This document shows, one piece after another, positions 54,621 to 63,732 of a stretch of DNA of 64,000 nt; the first letter of the stretch is position 1; each line of letters starts with the position of its first letter. Position numbers and translations under genes: made by a program. Origin of the DNA: Azotobacter paspali (lineage in GTDB: Bacteria; Pseudomonadota; Gammaproteobacteria; Pseudomonadales; Pseudomonadaceae); assembly GCF_042434745.1 (NCBI RefSeq), contig NZ_JBHLSS010000155.1. The stretch is one strand, 5' to 3'. A model generated the notes under the pieces. That model made no database searches, was not told where the DNA came from, and saw nothing but the letters and a program-made list of their open reading frames with translations.

Positions 54621-54772
54621 GGTTCAGTTTTCTTCAATACCCGCCGCAGCGGGTGTGGCTAATGGAATCCGGTGCTGGCGCTGCGCGAGGCAGCGACCGA
54701 CGTGGGTCGGGACGGAAGAGTCCACGGGGCAGGAGGGCCCCTGGCTCCGTCCGAGCAGCGTTTCGAGCAAAT
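54621..54772 (-). other. Structured gap between nuoF and nuoG
   Basis: 152 bases without coding potential inside the operon. ACCCGC (54639-54644) and GCGGGT (54649-54654) form a 6-bp tetraloop hairpin 18 bases before the nuoG start, and a second small stem (CGACC/GGTCG) lies further up. Such spacers in nuo operons may set subunit stoichiometry or mRNA stability; inference only. Confidence 0.35.
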
Positions 54773-56122
54773 TCAAATTTGTGAGGCGGCGATGCTCTGG
54801 CGTGTTTCCACGGGGTTTGCCCGCACGCCGGTCTCGAACTCCTGACGGAAGTACTTGAGGGCGCTGCCCAGCGGCTCGACGGCGCCCGGTGCATGGGCGC
54901 AGAAGGTCTTGCCCGGACCGAGGAATCTGACCAGTTGCTCCAGGGTCTCCAGGTCGCCGGGCTGGCCTTCGCCACGCTCCAGGGCGCGCAACAGCTTGAC
55001 GCTCCATGGCAGGCCGTCGCGGCACGGGGTGCACCAGCCGCAGGATTCGCGGGCGAAGAACTCCTCCAGATTGCACAGCAGCGAAACCATGTTGATGCTG
55101 TCGTCCACCGCCAGAGCTAGGCCGGTACCCATGCGGGTGCCGACCTTGCCTATGCCGCCGGCATACATCTGTGCGTCCAGGTGCTCGGGGAGCAGGAAGC
55201 CGGTGCCGGCACCGCCCGGTTGCCAGCACTTGAGCCGGTAACCGTCGCGCATGCCGCCGGCATAGTCCTCGAACAGCTCGCGAGCGGTGATGCCGAAGGG
55301 CAGTTCCCAGAGGCCGGGGTTCTTCACCTTGCCGGAGAAGCCCATCAGCTTGGTACCCATGTCGTCGCTGCCGGGCCGGGCCAGGGATTTGTACCAGTCG
55401 ACGCCGTTACCGATGATCGCCGGCACGTTGCTCAGCGTTTCGACGTTGTTCACGCAGGTCGGCTTGCCCCAGACGCCGACGGCGGCCGGAAAGGGCGGCT
55501 TGGAGCGCGGGTTGGCGCGGCGCCCTTCGAGGGAGTTGATCAGAGCGGTTTCTTCGCCGCAGATGTAGCGGCCGGCACCGGTGTGCACGAACAGCTCGAA
55601 GTCGAAGCCACTGCCGAGGATGTTCTTGCCGAGCAGGCCGGCGGCCTTGGCTTCGGCAATGGCGCGGTTGAGGTTACGGGCGGCATCGACATACTCGCCG
55701 CGCAGGAAGATGTAACCGCGATAGGCCTTCAGCGCCCGGGCGCTGATCAGCATGCCCTCGATCAACTGGTGCGGCAACTGCTCCATGAGCAGGCGGTCTT
55801 TCCAGGTGTTCGGCTCCATTTCGTCCGCGTTGCACAGCAGGTAGCGGATGTCGATGGAATCGTCGGCGGGCATCAGGCCCCATTTGATGCCGGTGGCGAA
55901 GCCGGCGCCGCCGCGTCCCTTGAGGCCAGAATCCTTGACGATGGCGACGATGTCGGCAGGCGACAGTTCGGCGAGCGCCTTGCGCGCCGCGGCATAGCCG
56001 TTCTTCTGCTGGTATTCGTCGAGCCAGACCGGTTCGGCGTCTTCGCGCAGGCGCCAGGTCAGGGGATGGGTTTCCGCCGTGCGAGGAGTGCGGTTGGCGG
56101 GACCGATGGAGGGAAGAGTCAT
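54773..56122 (-). CDS. nuoF: NADH-quinone oxidoreductase subunit F (NADH and FMN site)
   Basis: Flavoprotein subunit that oxidises NADH. 449 residues from 56122 (MTLPSIGPANRTPRT): FMN/NADH-binding GLKGRGGAGFATGIKWGLMP, CNADEMEPNTWKDRLLME, GAGRYICGEETALINSLEG, and the N3 4Fe-4S cluster ESCGWCTPCRDG with a fourth Cys in KTFCAHAPGAVEPLG. The upstream extension of the frame to 56227 belongs to nuoE and was rejected. Start and nuoE stop overlap by four bases. Confidence 0.97.
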   Translation of the reverse strand: MTLPSIGPANRTPRTAETHPLTWRLREDAEPVWLDEYQQKNGYAAARKALAELSPADIVAIVKDSGLKGRGGAGFATGIKWGLMPADDSIDIRYLLCNADEMEPNTWKDRLLMEQLPHQLIEGMLISARALKAYRGYIFLRGEYVDAARNLNRAIAEAKAAGLLGKNILGSGFDFELFVHTGAGRYICGEETALINSLEGRRANPRSKPPFPAAVGVWGKPTCVNNVETLSNVPAIIGNGVDWYKSLARPGSDDMGTKLMGFSGKVKNPGLWELPFGITARELFEDYAGGMRDGYRLKCWQPGGAGTGFLLPEHLDAQMYAGGIGKVGTRMGTGLALAVDDSINMVSLLCNLEEFFARESCGWCTPCRDGLPWSVKLLRALERGEGQPGDLETLEQLVRFLGPGKTFCAHAPGAVEPLGSALKYFRQEFETGVRANPVETRQSIAASQI

Positions 56123-56613
56123 GGGTAGGCCTCCAGCAGTTGTTCTATTCCTTCGGGCGTCAGGTTGCCGAAGGTATCGTCGTCGATCATCACGGCCGGG
56201 GCCTTGTCGCAGTTGCCCAGGCAGCACACCGGCAACAGGGTGAAGCGGCCGTCGTGGCTGGTCTGGCCGGGAACGATGCCGAGTCTCTGGCGGAGGGCGG
56301 CGAGTATGGTTTCATGGCCACCGATGAAACAGGTCATGCTGTCGCACACGCGAATCACGTGGCGCCCCACCGGAACACGAAAGATCTGACTATAGAAGGT
56401 GGCCACGCCTTCGACGTCGCTGGCCGGGATGCCGAGAATCTCGCCGATGGCCGGGATGGCGCCGTCCGGCACCCAGCCGCGTTGCTTCTGGACGATCTTT
56501 AGCGCCTCGATGGAGGCGGCGCGCGAGTCCTCGTAGTGATGCATCTCGTGCTCGATGGCTGAGCGCTCGGTTTCGCTGAGGACGAAACGGTCGGTCTGAA
56601 TAATTGAATTCAT
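56119..56613 (-). CDS. nuoE: NADH-quinone oxidoreductase subunit E (2Fe-2S)
   Basis: 164-residue thioredoxin-fold subunit holding cluster N1a, an electron side pocket next to the FMN in NuoF. The four ligands are in CDSMTCFIGG and CCLGNCDKAP. The N-terminal helical bundle (HYEDSRAASIEALKIVQKQR) binds NuoF. One base separates it from nuoCD. Confidence 0.97.
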   Translation of the reverse strand: MNSIIQTDRFVLSETERSAIEHEMHHYEDSRAASIEALKIVQKQRGWVPDGAIPAIGEILGIPASDVEGVATFYSQIFRVPVGRHVIRVCDSMTCFIGGHETILAALRQRLGIVPGQTSHDGRFTLLPVCCLGNCDKAPAVMIDDDTFGNLTPEGIEQLLEAYP

Positions 56614-56614
56614 G

Positions 56615-58396
56615 TCAGCGGTCCACGTCGGCCATAACGAAGTCGATGCTGCCCAGGTAGGCGATCAGGTCGGCCACCATGCTGCCGCGGATCACCGAAG
56701 GGATCTGCTGCAGGTGGGCATAGCTCGGGGTACGGATGCGCGTGCGGTAGCTCATGGTGCTGCCATCGCTGGTCAGGTAGTAGCTGTTGATGCCCTTGGT
56801 CGCCTCGATCATCTGGAAGGATTCGTTGGCCGGCATCACCGGGCCCCAAGACACCTGCAGGAAGTGGGTGATCAGGGTCTCGATGTGCTGCAGCGTGCGC
56901 TCCTTAGGCGGCGGCGTGGTCAACGGATGGTCGGCCTTGTAGGGGCCTTCCGGCATATTCTTCAGGCACTGCTCAATGATCCGCAGGCTCTGGCGCATCT
57001 CCCCCATCTTGACCATGCAGCGGTCGTAGGCGTCGCCGTTGTGCGCCAGAGGGACTTCGAATTCGAAGTTCTCGTAGCCGGAGTAGGGGCGCGCCTTACG
57101 CAGGTCGAAGTCGAGACCGGTGGCCCGCAGGCCGGCGCCGGTGACGCCCCATTCCAGTGCCTGCCGGGTGTCGTACTTGGCCACGTCCATGGTGCGACCA
57201 CGCAGGATGCTGTTCTGCAGTGCCGCCTTCTCGTACTCGTCCAGACGCTTGGGCATCCACTCGACGAACTCCTTGACCAGGGCGTCCCAGCCACGCGGCA
57301 GGTCGTGGGCGACCCCGCCGATGCGGTACCAGGCCGGATGCAGGCGGAAGCCGGTGATGGCCTCGACCACCTTGTAGGCACGCTGGCGGTCGGTGAAGGT
57401 GAAAAACACCGGCGTCATGGCGCCGACGTCCTGGATATAGGTACCGAGGTAGAGGAGGTGGTTCAGGATGCGGAAGAACTCCGCCATCATGATGCGGATC
57501 ACGTCGACCCGCTGCGGCACCTTGATGCCGGCCAGCTTCTCGACGGCCAGCACGTAGGGCAGGTTGTTCATCACCCCGCCGAGGTAGTCGATGCGATCGG
57601 TGTAGGGAATGAAGCTGTGCCAGCTCTGCCGCTCGGCCATCTTCTCGGCACCGCGGTGGTGATAACCGATCTCTGGCACGCAGTCGACGATTTCCTCGCC
57701 GTCCAGTTGCAGAATGATGCGGAAAGCGCCGTGGGCGGACGGGTGGTTGGGGCCGAGGTTGAGGAACATGAAGTCCTCGTGCTCGCCGCCGCGCTTCATG
57801 CCCCATTCCTCGGGCTTGAAGCGCAGCGCTTCCTGCTCCAGGTCCTGCTTGGCCGCCGACAAGCTGTAGGGATCGAATTCGGTGGCGCGGGCCGGGTAAT
57901 CCTTGCGCAGCGGATGGCCTTCCCAGGTCGGCGGCATCAGGATGCGGGTCAGGTGCGGGTGGCCTTCGATGTGGATCCCGTACATGTCCCAGATTTCGCG
58001 CTCGTACCAGTTGGCGTTCGGCCAGATACCGGTGGCACTGGGTAGCTTGAGGTCGCCCTCCTTCAGGGCGACCTTGATCATCACGTCGCTGTTCCGTTCG
58101 ATCGACAGCAAATGATAGAAGACGCTGAAGTCGGCCTCCGGTAGGCCGCGGCGCTGGGTACGCAGCCGCTCGTCGACGCCATGCAGGTCATACAGCATGA
58201 CGTAGGGGCGCGGCAGGTTGCGCAGGAAGCGCAAAACTTCGATGAGTTTTCCCCGTGCTACCCAGAGCACGGGCATATCCGTGCGGGTGCTTTGTACGGT
58301 GAAGGTTTCGGCACCAAAACGGGAGTTGAGTTCGGCGACCACGTCTTGGTCGTCGGCCTTGTACGGCGGAATGGACAGAACGCTGTCTGCAGTCAT
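56615..58396 (-). CDS. nuoCD: NADH-quinone oxidoreductase fused subunit CD
   Basis: 593 residues, a natural fusion of the NuoC domain (about 1-190; GIWPNANWYEREIWDMYGIH) and the 49-kDa NuoD domain (about 210-593; LGPNHPSAHGAFRIILQLDG with the quinone-site His, HRGAEKMAERQSW). NuoD forms the ubiquinone pocket with NuoB. The fusion is the arrangement in E. coli and pseudomonads, whereas many bacteria keep two genes. It starts 74 bases after nuoB. Confidence 0.97.
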   Translation of the reverse strand: MTADSVLSIPPYKADDQDVVAELNSRFGAETFTVQSTRTDMPVLWVARGKLIEVLRFLRNLPRPYVMLYDLHGVDERLRTQRRGLPEADFSVFYHLLSIERNSDVMIKVALKEGDLKLPSATGIWPNANWYEREIWDMYGIHIEGHPHLTRILMPPTWEGHPLRKDYPARATEFDPYSLSAAKQDLEQEALRFKPEEWGMKRGGEHEDFMFLNLGPNHPSAHGAFRIILQLDGEEIVDCVPEIGYHHRGAEKMAERQSWHSFIPYTDRIDYLGGVMNNLPYVLAVEKLAGIKVPQRVDVIRIMMAEFFRILNHLLYLGTYIQDVGAMTPVFFTFTDRQRAYKVVEAITGFRLHPAWYRIGGVAHDLPRGWDALVKEFVEWMPKRLDEYEKAALQNSILRGRTMDVAKYDTRQALEWGVTGAGLRATGLDFDLRKARPYSGYENFEFEVPLAHNGDAYDRCMVKMGEMRQSLRIIEQCLKNMPEGPYKADHPLTTPPPKERTLQHIETLITHFLQVSWGPVMPANESFQMIEATKGINSYYLTSDGSTMSYRTRIRTPSYAHLQQIPSVIRGSMVADLIAYLGSIDFVMADVDR

Positions 58397-58470
58397 GGTC
58401 TCGGTCGCTTTTGATCAACGGACAGAATGAGCCTGGGCTTGCCGCGCGGATGGGCGCGGGGAAAGCCGGC

Positions 58471-59151
58471 TCAGACTTCGTCGGGGCTGCGCAGGTTGGT
58501 GACCTGGATACGCTGTTCGCGGCGCAGTTCCCGTTGCGAGGGCATCTCGGCTCGATAGATGCCTTGGTCGCCGACGACCCAGGAAAGAGGCCGGCGCTCC
58601 TGACCGATGGACTCCTGCAACAGCATCAGGCCTTGCAGAAAGGCTTCGGGGCGCGGAGGACAGCCTGGAATGTAGACGTCTATGGGGAGGAACTTGTCGA
58701 CACCCTGGACGACTGAGTAAATGTCGTACATGCCGCCGGAGTTGGCGCAGGAGCCCATGGAGATCACCCACTTCGGTTCGAGCATCTGCTCGTAGAGACG
58801 CTGGATGATCGGCGCCATCTTGATGAAGCAGGTTCCGGCGATAACCATGAAATCGGCCTGCCGCGGCGAGGCGCGAATGACTTCGGCGCCGAAGCGGGCG
58901 ATGTCGTGGGGGGCGGTGAAGGCGGTGGTCATTTCCACGTAGCAGCAAGAGAGGCCGAAGTTGTAGGGCCATAGGGAATTCTTGCGCCCCCAGTTGACCG
59001 CACCACTCAGCACGTCTTCCAGCTTGCCCATGAATATGTTGCGGTGAACCTGACCCTCGCTGGGGTCCGTTACGGTTTCCCGCTCTCCGATCGGATACTG
59101 CTCGTAGGAAGCATCCGGGTCGATCCTGGTAAGTTTGTATTGCATTGCCAA
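58471..59151 (-). CDS. nuoB: NADH-quinone oxidoreductase subunit B (cluster N2)
   Basis: Holds N2, the terminal 4Fe-4S cluster that reduces ubiquinone. 226 residues with all four ligands: the unusual adjacent pair in FGLSCCYVEM, then MGSCANSGGMYD and IPGCPPRPEAFLQGLML. The GTCFIKMAPIIQRLYEQM helix contacts NuoD. It follows nuoA after four bases. Confidence 0.97.
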   Translation of the reverse strand: MAMQYKLTRIDPDASYEQYPIGERETVTDPSEGQVHRNIFMGKLEDVLSGAVNWGRKNSLWPYNFGLSCCYVEMTTAFTAPHDIARFGAEVIRASPRQADFMVIAGTCFIKMAPIIQRLYEQMLEPKWVISMGSCANSGGMYDIYSVVQGVDKFLPIDVYIPGCPPRPEAFLQGLMLLQESIGQERRPLSWVVGDQGIYRAEMPSQRELRREQRIQVTNLRSPDEV

Positions 59152-59155
59152 AGCC

Positions 59156-59569
59156 TCATTGTTTCAGCTTTGCCTGCCGATTACGGCGGCCTTCCGGAGC
59201 CCAGTCGAGGGCACCGATCCGCCAGAGATAGACAAGACCCGCCAACAGAATTGCTATGAAAATCATTGCTTCGATGAGCCCGGCCCAGCCGCTTTCGCGA
59301 ACCGATACCGCCCATGCGAAGAGAAATAGGGCTTCGACGTCGAAGATCACGAAGAGCATCGCGACTAGATAGAATTTGGCCGAAAGGCGCAGACGCGCAC
59401 CGCCGGTGGGAACGATGCCGGATTCGAAGGGTTCGTTCTTGCTGCGTCCGACGGCCTTGCTGCCGAGCAGGCGGGAAACGCCGAGCATGAAGGCGCACAG
59501 GCCTGCGACGCCTAACAGGAAAACTGCGAATCCCCAGTTGTGGGACAGCGTGGCAACTGCTTCAGACAT
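59156..59569 (-). CDS. nuoA: NADH-quinone oxidoreductase subunit A
   Basis: First gene of the operon; 137-residue membrane subunit with three helices (FAVFLLGVAGLCAFMLGVSR; FYLVAMLFVIFDVEALFLFA; LIEAMIFIAILLAGLVYLWR). The cytoplasmic loop NEPFESGIVPTGGARLRLS is diagnostic; in most homologues this loop has a Cys in ESG-x-P region, here Ile-Val-Pro, as in other pseudomonads. The promoter candidate with a near-ANR box lies about 80-120 bases upstream. Confidence 0.96.
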   Translation of the reverse strand: MSEAVATLSHNWGFAVFLLGVAGLCAFMLGVSRLLGSKAVGRSKNEPFESGIVPTGGARLRLSAKFYLVAMLFVIFDVEALFLFAWAVSVRESGWAGLIEAMIFIAILLAGLVYLWRIGALDWAPEGRRNRQAKLKQ

Positions 59570-59645
59570 GCCGGAACTCCTTGATCAAGGAACGGCTTAA
59601 AGGATGGATGGCTGCGTCAAAATGTAGCAGCCGCTTGGGGCGGTC

Positions 59646-59687
59646 ACTCTATGCTCGTGCGGCATCGAAAATATTGTTCTGGATCAA
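59646..59687 (-). promoter_or_regulatory. Candidate ANR/FNR-dependent promoter of the nuo operon
   Basis: On the minus strand TTGATCCAGAACAA (59674-59687) matches the ANR/FNR consensus TTGAT-N4-ATCAA at nine of ten positions. Twenty-two bases further lies TAGAGT (59646-59651) as a -10, the exact spacing of a class II activator site centred at -41.5. This would put nuo under oxygen control. Inference from spacing and sequence only. Confidence 0.45.
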
Positions 59688-59998
59688 TTTTCCGCTACAA
59701 AAGGACTCACCGCGCACTTTCCCGGTGTTATACCGATCACAGTGCGCGGGGGTTGGGGGCTTGTGATATTGGTTTGCCAGATGCTTGAAAGAGCCGGTTG
59801 TACCTCGAAGGGAAGGCCTTTTTCACGGGAGCCAATGTCTTTCATTTCACGATAGCTCATCTGCCGAAAAAGCAAATTTCACCTTCCCGATCCGGACGGG
59901 TGGCGATCGGTGCGCTTGCCATGACGCCAAAGCGGAGCTTGGGTGGCGCTATTGATCATGACCGGCTGGGACCGGTCATACGGCTGTGAAGTCGGGAA
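59688..59998. other. Intergenic region phoX - nuoA with a hairpin
   Basis: No gene. CCGCGCACT (59710-59718) and AGTGCGCGG (59741-59749) form a 9-bp stem enclosing an inner CGGT/ACCG stem. On the minus strand it is followed by GTGAGTCCTTTTG, so it may be the phoX terminator, or a leader structure if nuo transcription starts further up. Nothing else stands out. Confidence 0.4.
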
Positions 59999-61987
59999 TC
60001 ACAGTACCGGGCGCCAGCCTTCCCGGGTGATGACCACCGTCGAGGAGCGCGGCCGCTTGCCCGGACCATCCGGCCAGGTGCTGAGCAGGTTGTCCGGAGT
60101 CGAGCCTTCGCCGGGATGCTGGATGTTGACGAACAGCGTGCAAAAATCCGGCGTGGCGGTGAGGCCGGTGACCTCACAGCCGACAGGGCCGACGAGGAAG
60201 CGCTTCAGCTCGCCGCTGTCCGGGTCGGCCACCAGCATTTGGTTGTTGCCGAAGGGGCCGTCGCTGTGCTGGCTGCCGCTCATATCGGTCTGGATCCACA
60301 GGAGTCCCTGGGGATCGAACCAGAGTCCGTCCGGACTGGCGAGGATGTTGTCGGCGCCGAGCGGCTGGTTGTCCGGACCGCGGCTGTCGCCCTCGGGACC
60401 TGCCAGGAGGAAGAGGTCCCAGTTGAAGCGGGTGCCTGTGTGCTCCGGGCTTTCCTCCCGCCAGCGGATGATGTGCCCGTAGGCGTTGTCGGGTCGAGGG
60501 TTGGCTGCGTCGGCTTCGGTCCGGTTCGTGTTGTTGGTGAGAGTGAAATAGACCTCGCCGCTTCGCGGATGCACAGCGCCCCATTCCGGACGGTCCATCT
60601 TGGTCGCGCCCATGGCGTCGGCAGCCGTGCGGGTATTGATCAAAACCTCGCCCTGGTCGGCGAAGACGATGCCCTTGGCGGCGCAGGCTGCCTGGAAAGT
60701 CGCGTCCCGGATGTCGAGGGGCAGCCAGTCGCCCGTGCCGTCCGCGTTGAAACGGGCGACGTAGAGGGTGCCTTCGTCGAGCAGGCGGCTGTTATCGGGA
60801 CGACCCGGAAGGAACTTGTCGCGGCTGACGTACTTGTAGATGTATTCGTTGCGCGAATCGTCGCCCGAATAGCAGACCAGCTGTTTGCCGGGACCGGTGG
60901 GTGCGAAGATCACCCCTTCATGGGCGAAGCGGCCCAGGGCCGTGTGCTTGACCGGCACGGAGCGGGGATCGAAAGGGTCGATCTCGACGATCCAGCCGAA
61001 ATGATTGGGTTCGTTGCGGTAGTCGCCGCTGGCCGTTTCGGCCTTGCGGGTGGCGTCGAATCGCTGGAATTCGTCTCCTTCCAGGGTGTCCCAGCCGAAG
61101 CGCCCGGTCTTGCCGATGCCGTAGCGTTGCAGTTCGCGTGGCAATTCGCTGTCCTGGGTTGCGAAATAGTTCGCCCAGTTTTCCTCGCAGGTCAGATAGG
61201 TGCCCCAGGGGGTGAAGCCATTGGAGCAATTGTTCTGGGTGCCGCGGGTGGCGCTGCCGTCGGGGCTGTAGCGGGTGCGCAGCAAGGCGTGGCCGCGTGC
61301 CGGACCACGGATTTCCATCGGCGTGGCGGCGGTTATGCGACGACCGAACTTCGAGTCGCCGACCACTTCCCAGCCGTTGCGTGGAGAGCGCCGGATCTCT
61401 ACTACCGAAACGCCGTGGGCATTGATTTCCTTGCGCACTTCTTCGGGGATCGTGCGCTTGCCGTCGACCAGGGTCGGGCCGTTGGGGTGCAATAGCGGCA
61501 CATCGATATATTCGTGGTTGACCACCAGCAGACCGTGTTCGCTGTTTTGGCCTTTGCCGTTCCGGGCATCGATGGGGAAGTAGTGCATGCCGTCGTGGTG
61601 CATGCCGGTCTGCTCGGCTTGTTCCTGGGCTGTATTGCTGCCGTCTTCGCGATAAGCCGGATAGCTGCCACAGATCGGCGTGCCCCAGGGAATGAAGGTC
61701 TTGGCCTGATACCCCTCGGGTACGCTAATGGTGTCGGCACGCGTCACGGCTACCGCTTCGAACGCCAGGCGGCTGGGCTGCTTGAGCAGGCCGGGGGCCT
61801 CGCCAGCGTTGCCGGTTCGCGGTACTGTCACGCCGAGGAAGGCCAGCATGCCCATGGCCATGCCACCGGCGATCACCTGGCGGCGACCGATGCCCTGGAT
61901 CAGATCGTCGATATGCGGGTTGTTCGAGTGATTGCTGGGTATTTCGTCGCCATCGCCAAACAGGGCGGTGTCTTTATCGGTCCTCAC
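59999..61987 (-). CDS. phoX: Alkaline phosphatase PhoX
   Basis: Secreted or periplasmic phosphatase that frees phosphate from organic esters using iron and calcium (no zinc). 662 residues with a long N-terminus and a twin-arginine signal (GIGRRQVIAGGMAMGMLAFL, Arg35-Arg36). DUF839 family blocks: PWGTPICGSYPAYRED, LLVVNHEYIDVPLL, FTPWGTYLTCEENWANYF, RFAHEGVIFAPTG, SPDGLWFDPQGLLWIQTD. A PhoB box lies 50 bases upstream, so phosphate starvation should induce it. In P. aeruginosa the aceA-nuoA interval holds other genes, so phoX is a lineage difference here. Confidence 0.93.
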   Translation of the reverse strand: MRTDKDTALFGDGDEIPSNHSNNPHIDDLIQGIGRRQVIAGGMAMGMLAFLGVTVPRTGNAGEAPGLLKQPSRLAFEAVAVTRADTISVPEGYQAKTFIPWGTPICGSYPAYREDGSNTAQEQAEQTGMHHDGMHYFPIDARNGKGQNSEHGLLVVNHEYIDVPLLHPNGPTLVDGKRTIPEEVRKEINAHGVSVVEIRRSPRNGWEVVGDSKFGRRITAATPMEIRGPARGHALLRTRYSPDGSATRGTQNNCSNGFTPWGTYLTCEENWANYFATQDSELPRELQRYGIGKTGRFGWDTLEGDEFQRFDATRKAETASGDYRNEPNHFGWIVEIDPFDPRSVPVKHTALGRFAHEGVIFAPTGPGKQLVCYSGDDSRNEYIYKYVSRDKFLPGRPDNSRLLDEGTLYVARFNADGTGDWLPLDIRDATFQAACAAKGIVFADQGEVLINTRTAADAMGATKMDRPEWGAVHPRSGEVYFTLTNNTNRTEADAANPRPDNAYGHIIRWREESPEHTGTRFNWDLFLLAGPEGDSRGPDNQPLGADNILASPDGLWFDPQGLLWIQTDMSGSQHSDGPFGNNQMLVADPDSGELKRFLVGPVGCEVTGLTATPDFCTLFVNIQHPGEGSTPDNLLSTWPDGPGKRPRSSTVVITREGWRPVL

Positions 61988-62021
61988 GGGGTATCTCCGT
62001 CTAGGGGAGGGAACCGGGACA

Positions 62022-62055
62022 AATCTAAACGGTAGGTACGACAGGAGAGTGACAG
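62022..62055 (-). promoter_or_regulatory. Pho box and -10 of phoX
   Basis: The minus strand reads CTGTCACTCTCCTGTCGT (62055 down to 62038), two CTGTCA-like half-sites 11 bases apart as in the PhoB consensus. Ten bases further is a -10 TAGATT (62022-62027). A Pho box replacing the -35 is the usual PhoB-activated layout. Confidence 0.75.
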
Positions 62056-62077
62056 CAAGGGGAGCGGCGAAACGAAA

Positions 62078-62104
62078 ACATCCCCCGGCAGAGCCGGGGG
62101 ATGT
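62078..62104 (-). terminator. aceA terminator
   Basis: ACATCCCCCGGC (62078-62089) and GCCGGGGGATGT (62093-62104) form a perfect 12-bp stem with loop AGA. On the minus strand it is followed by TTTTCGTTTCG. It lies 32 bases past the aceA stop and before the Pho box, insulating phoX from aceA. Confidence 0.88.
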
Positions 62105-62136
62105 CGTGGGTCACGCTGGATACGAACGGGTTCCGA

Positions 62137-63732
62137 TCAATGGAACTGGTTCATGGTGTTGTCTTTGCCGCCAGCTTTCAGAGCGGCTTCGCCAGCGAAA
62201 TATTCCTTGTGGTTGTCGCCGATGTCGGAGCCGGCCATATTCTGGTGCTTGACACAAGCGATACTTTGACGGATTTCCTGACGCTGAACGCCCTTCACGT
62301 AGGCCAGCATGCCTTCCTCGGCGAAGTAGCCCTTGGCCAGGTTGTCGGTGGACAGCGCGGCAGTGTGGTAGGTCGGCAGGGTGATCAGGTGGTGGAAAAT
62401 ACCGGCCTGGGCCGCGGCGTCGCGCTGGAAGGTGCGGATGCGAGCATCGGCTTCCAGGGCCAGCTCGGTCTCGTCGTACTCCACGCTCATCAGTTTGGCG
62501 CGGTCGTACTTGGAGACGTCCTTGCCTTCGGCAACCCAGGTATCGAACACCTGCTGACGGAAGCTCAGGGTCCAGTTGAACGACGGGCTGTTATTGTACA
62601 CCAGCTTGGCGTTCGGGATGGCTTCGCGGATACGGTCGACCATGCCCTTGATCTGGCCGATGTGCGGCTTCTCGGTTTCGATCCACAACAGGTCGGCCCC
62701 ATTCTGCAGGGAAGTGATGCAGTCCAGGACGCAGCGGTCTTCGCCAGTACCCTTGCGGAACTGGAACAGACCGCTGGCTAGGCGCTTCGGACGCAGCAGC
62801 TTGCCGTTGCGATTGAGCACCACGTCGCCGTTTTTCATCTCGGCCGGGCTGATCTCTTCGCAGTCCAGAAAGGCATTGTACTTGTCACCCAGGTCGCTTT
62901 CCTGACGGGTCACGGCGATCTGCTTGGTCAGGCCGGCACCCAGAGAGTCAGTACGGGCGACGATCACGCCATCGTCTACACCCAGCTCGAGGAACGCATA
63001 GCGAACGGCATTGATCTTGGCGAGGAAGTCCTCGTGCGGAACGGTCACCTTGCCGTCTTGGTGGCCGCACTGCTTTTCGTCGGAAACCTGGTTTTCGATC
63101 TGGATGCAGCAGGCACCGGCTTCGATCATCTTCTTGGCCAGCAGGTAGGTGGCCTCGGCGTTACCAAAGCCGGCGTCGATGTCGGCGATGATCGGCACGA
63201 CGTGGGTTTCAAAGCCATCGATCTGCTTCAGGATTTCCTGCTCCTTGGCTTTGTCGCCGGCGTTGCGGGCATCGTCAAGGGCGCTGAACAGCAGGTCCAG
63301 TTCGCGGGCATCGGCCTGGCGCAGGAAGGTGTACAGCTCTTCGATCAGCGAGGAGACCGCGGTCTTCTCGTGCATGGACTGGTCGGGCAGCGGGCCGAAA
63401 TCGGAGCGCAGGGCTGCCACCATCCAGCCGGACAGGTACAGGTACTTCTTGTCGGTGGTCTTCAGGTGCTTCTTGATGGAGATCAGCTTCTGCTGGCCGA
63501 TGAAACCGTGCCAGCAGCCCAGGGACTGGGTGTAGATGGACGAATCGGCGTCGTACTCGGCCATGTCCTTGCGCATGATGGCCGCAGTGTACTTGGCGAC
63601 GTCCAGACCGGTCTTGAAACGGTTCTGAATGCGCATGCGGGCGGCGTATTCCGGGTTGATGGCGCTCCAGGCGCTGCCATTCTTCTCTTTGAGGGCAGCA
63701 AGGGCCTTGATCTCGTTTTGATATGCAGACAT
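62137..63732 (-). CDS. aceA: Isocitrate lyase, AceA (long form)
   Basis: Splits isocitrate into glyoxylate and succinate, the first step of the glyoxylate shunt needed for growth on acetate and fatty acids. 531 residues, the long form typical of Pseudomonas and Azotobacter rather than the 430-residue E. coli type. The catalytic loop is KQCGH (220-224, Cys222; KKCGH in the short forms), the magnesium region is IIADIDAGFGN, and the substrate loop YNNSPSFNW is present. It is monocistronic, with its own promoter candidate at 63929-63957 and a strong terminator. Confidence 0.96.
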   Translation of the reverse strand: MSAYQNEIKALAALKEKNGSAWSAINPEYAARMRIQNRFKTGLDVAKYTAAIMRKDMAEYDADSSIYTQSLGCWHGFIGQQKLISIKKHLKTTDKKYLYLSGWMVAALRSDFGPLPDQSMHEKTAVSSLIEELYTFLRQADARELDLLFSALDDARNAGDKAKEQEILKQIDGFETHVVPIIADIDAGFGNAEATYLLAKKMIEAGACCIQIENQVSDEKQCGHQDGKVTVPHEDFLAKINAVRYAFLELGVDDGVIVARTDSLGAGLTKQIAVTRQESDLGDKYNAFLDCEEISPAEMKNGDVVLNRNGKLLRPKRLASGLFQFRKGTGEDRCVLDCITSLQNGADLLWIETEKPHIGQIKGMVDRIREAIPNAKLVYNNSPSFNWTLSFRQQVFDTWVAEGKDVSKYDRAKLMSVEYDETELALEADARIRTFQRDAAAQAGIFHHLITLPTYHTAALSTDNLAKGYFAEEGMLAYVKGVQRQEIRQSIACVKHQNMAGSDIGDNHKEYFAGEAALKAGGKDNTMNQFH

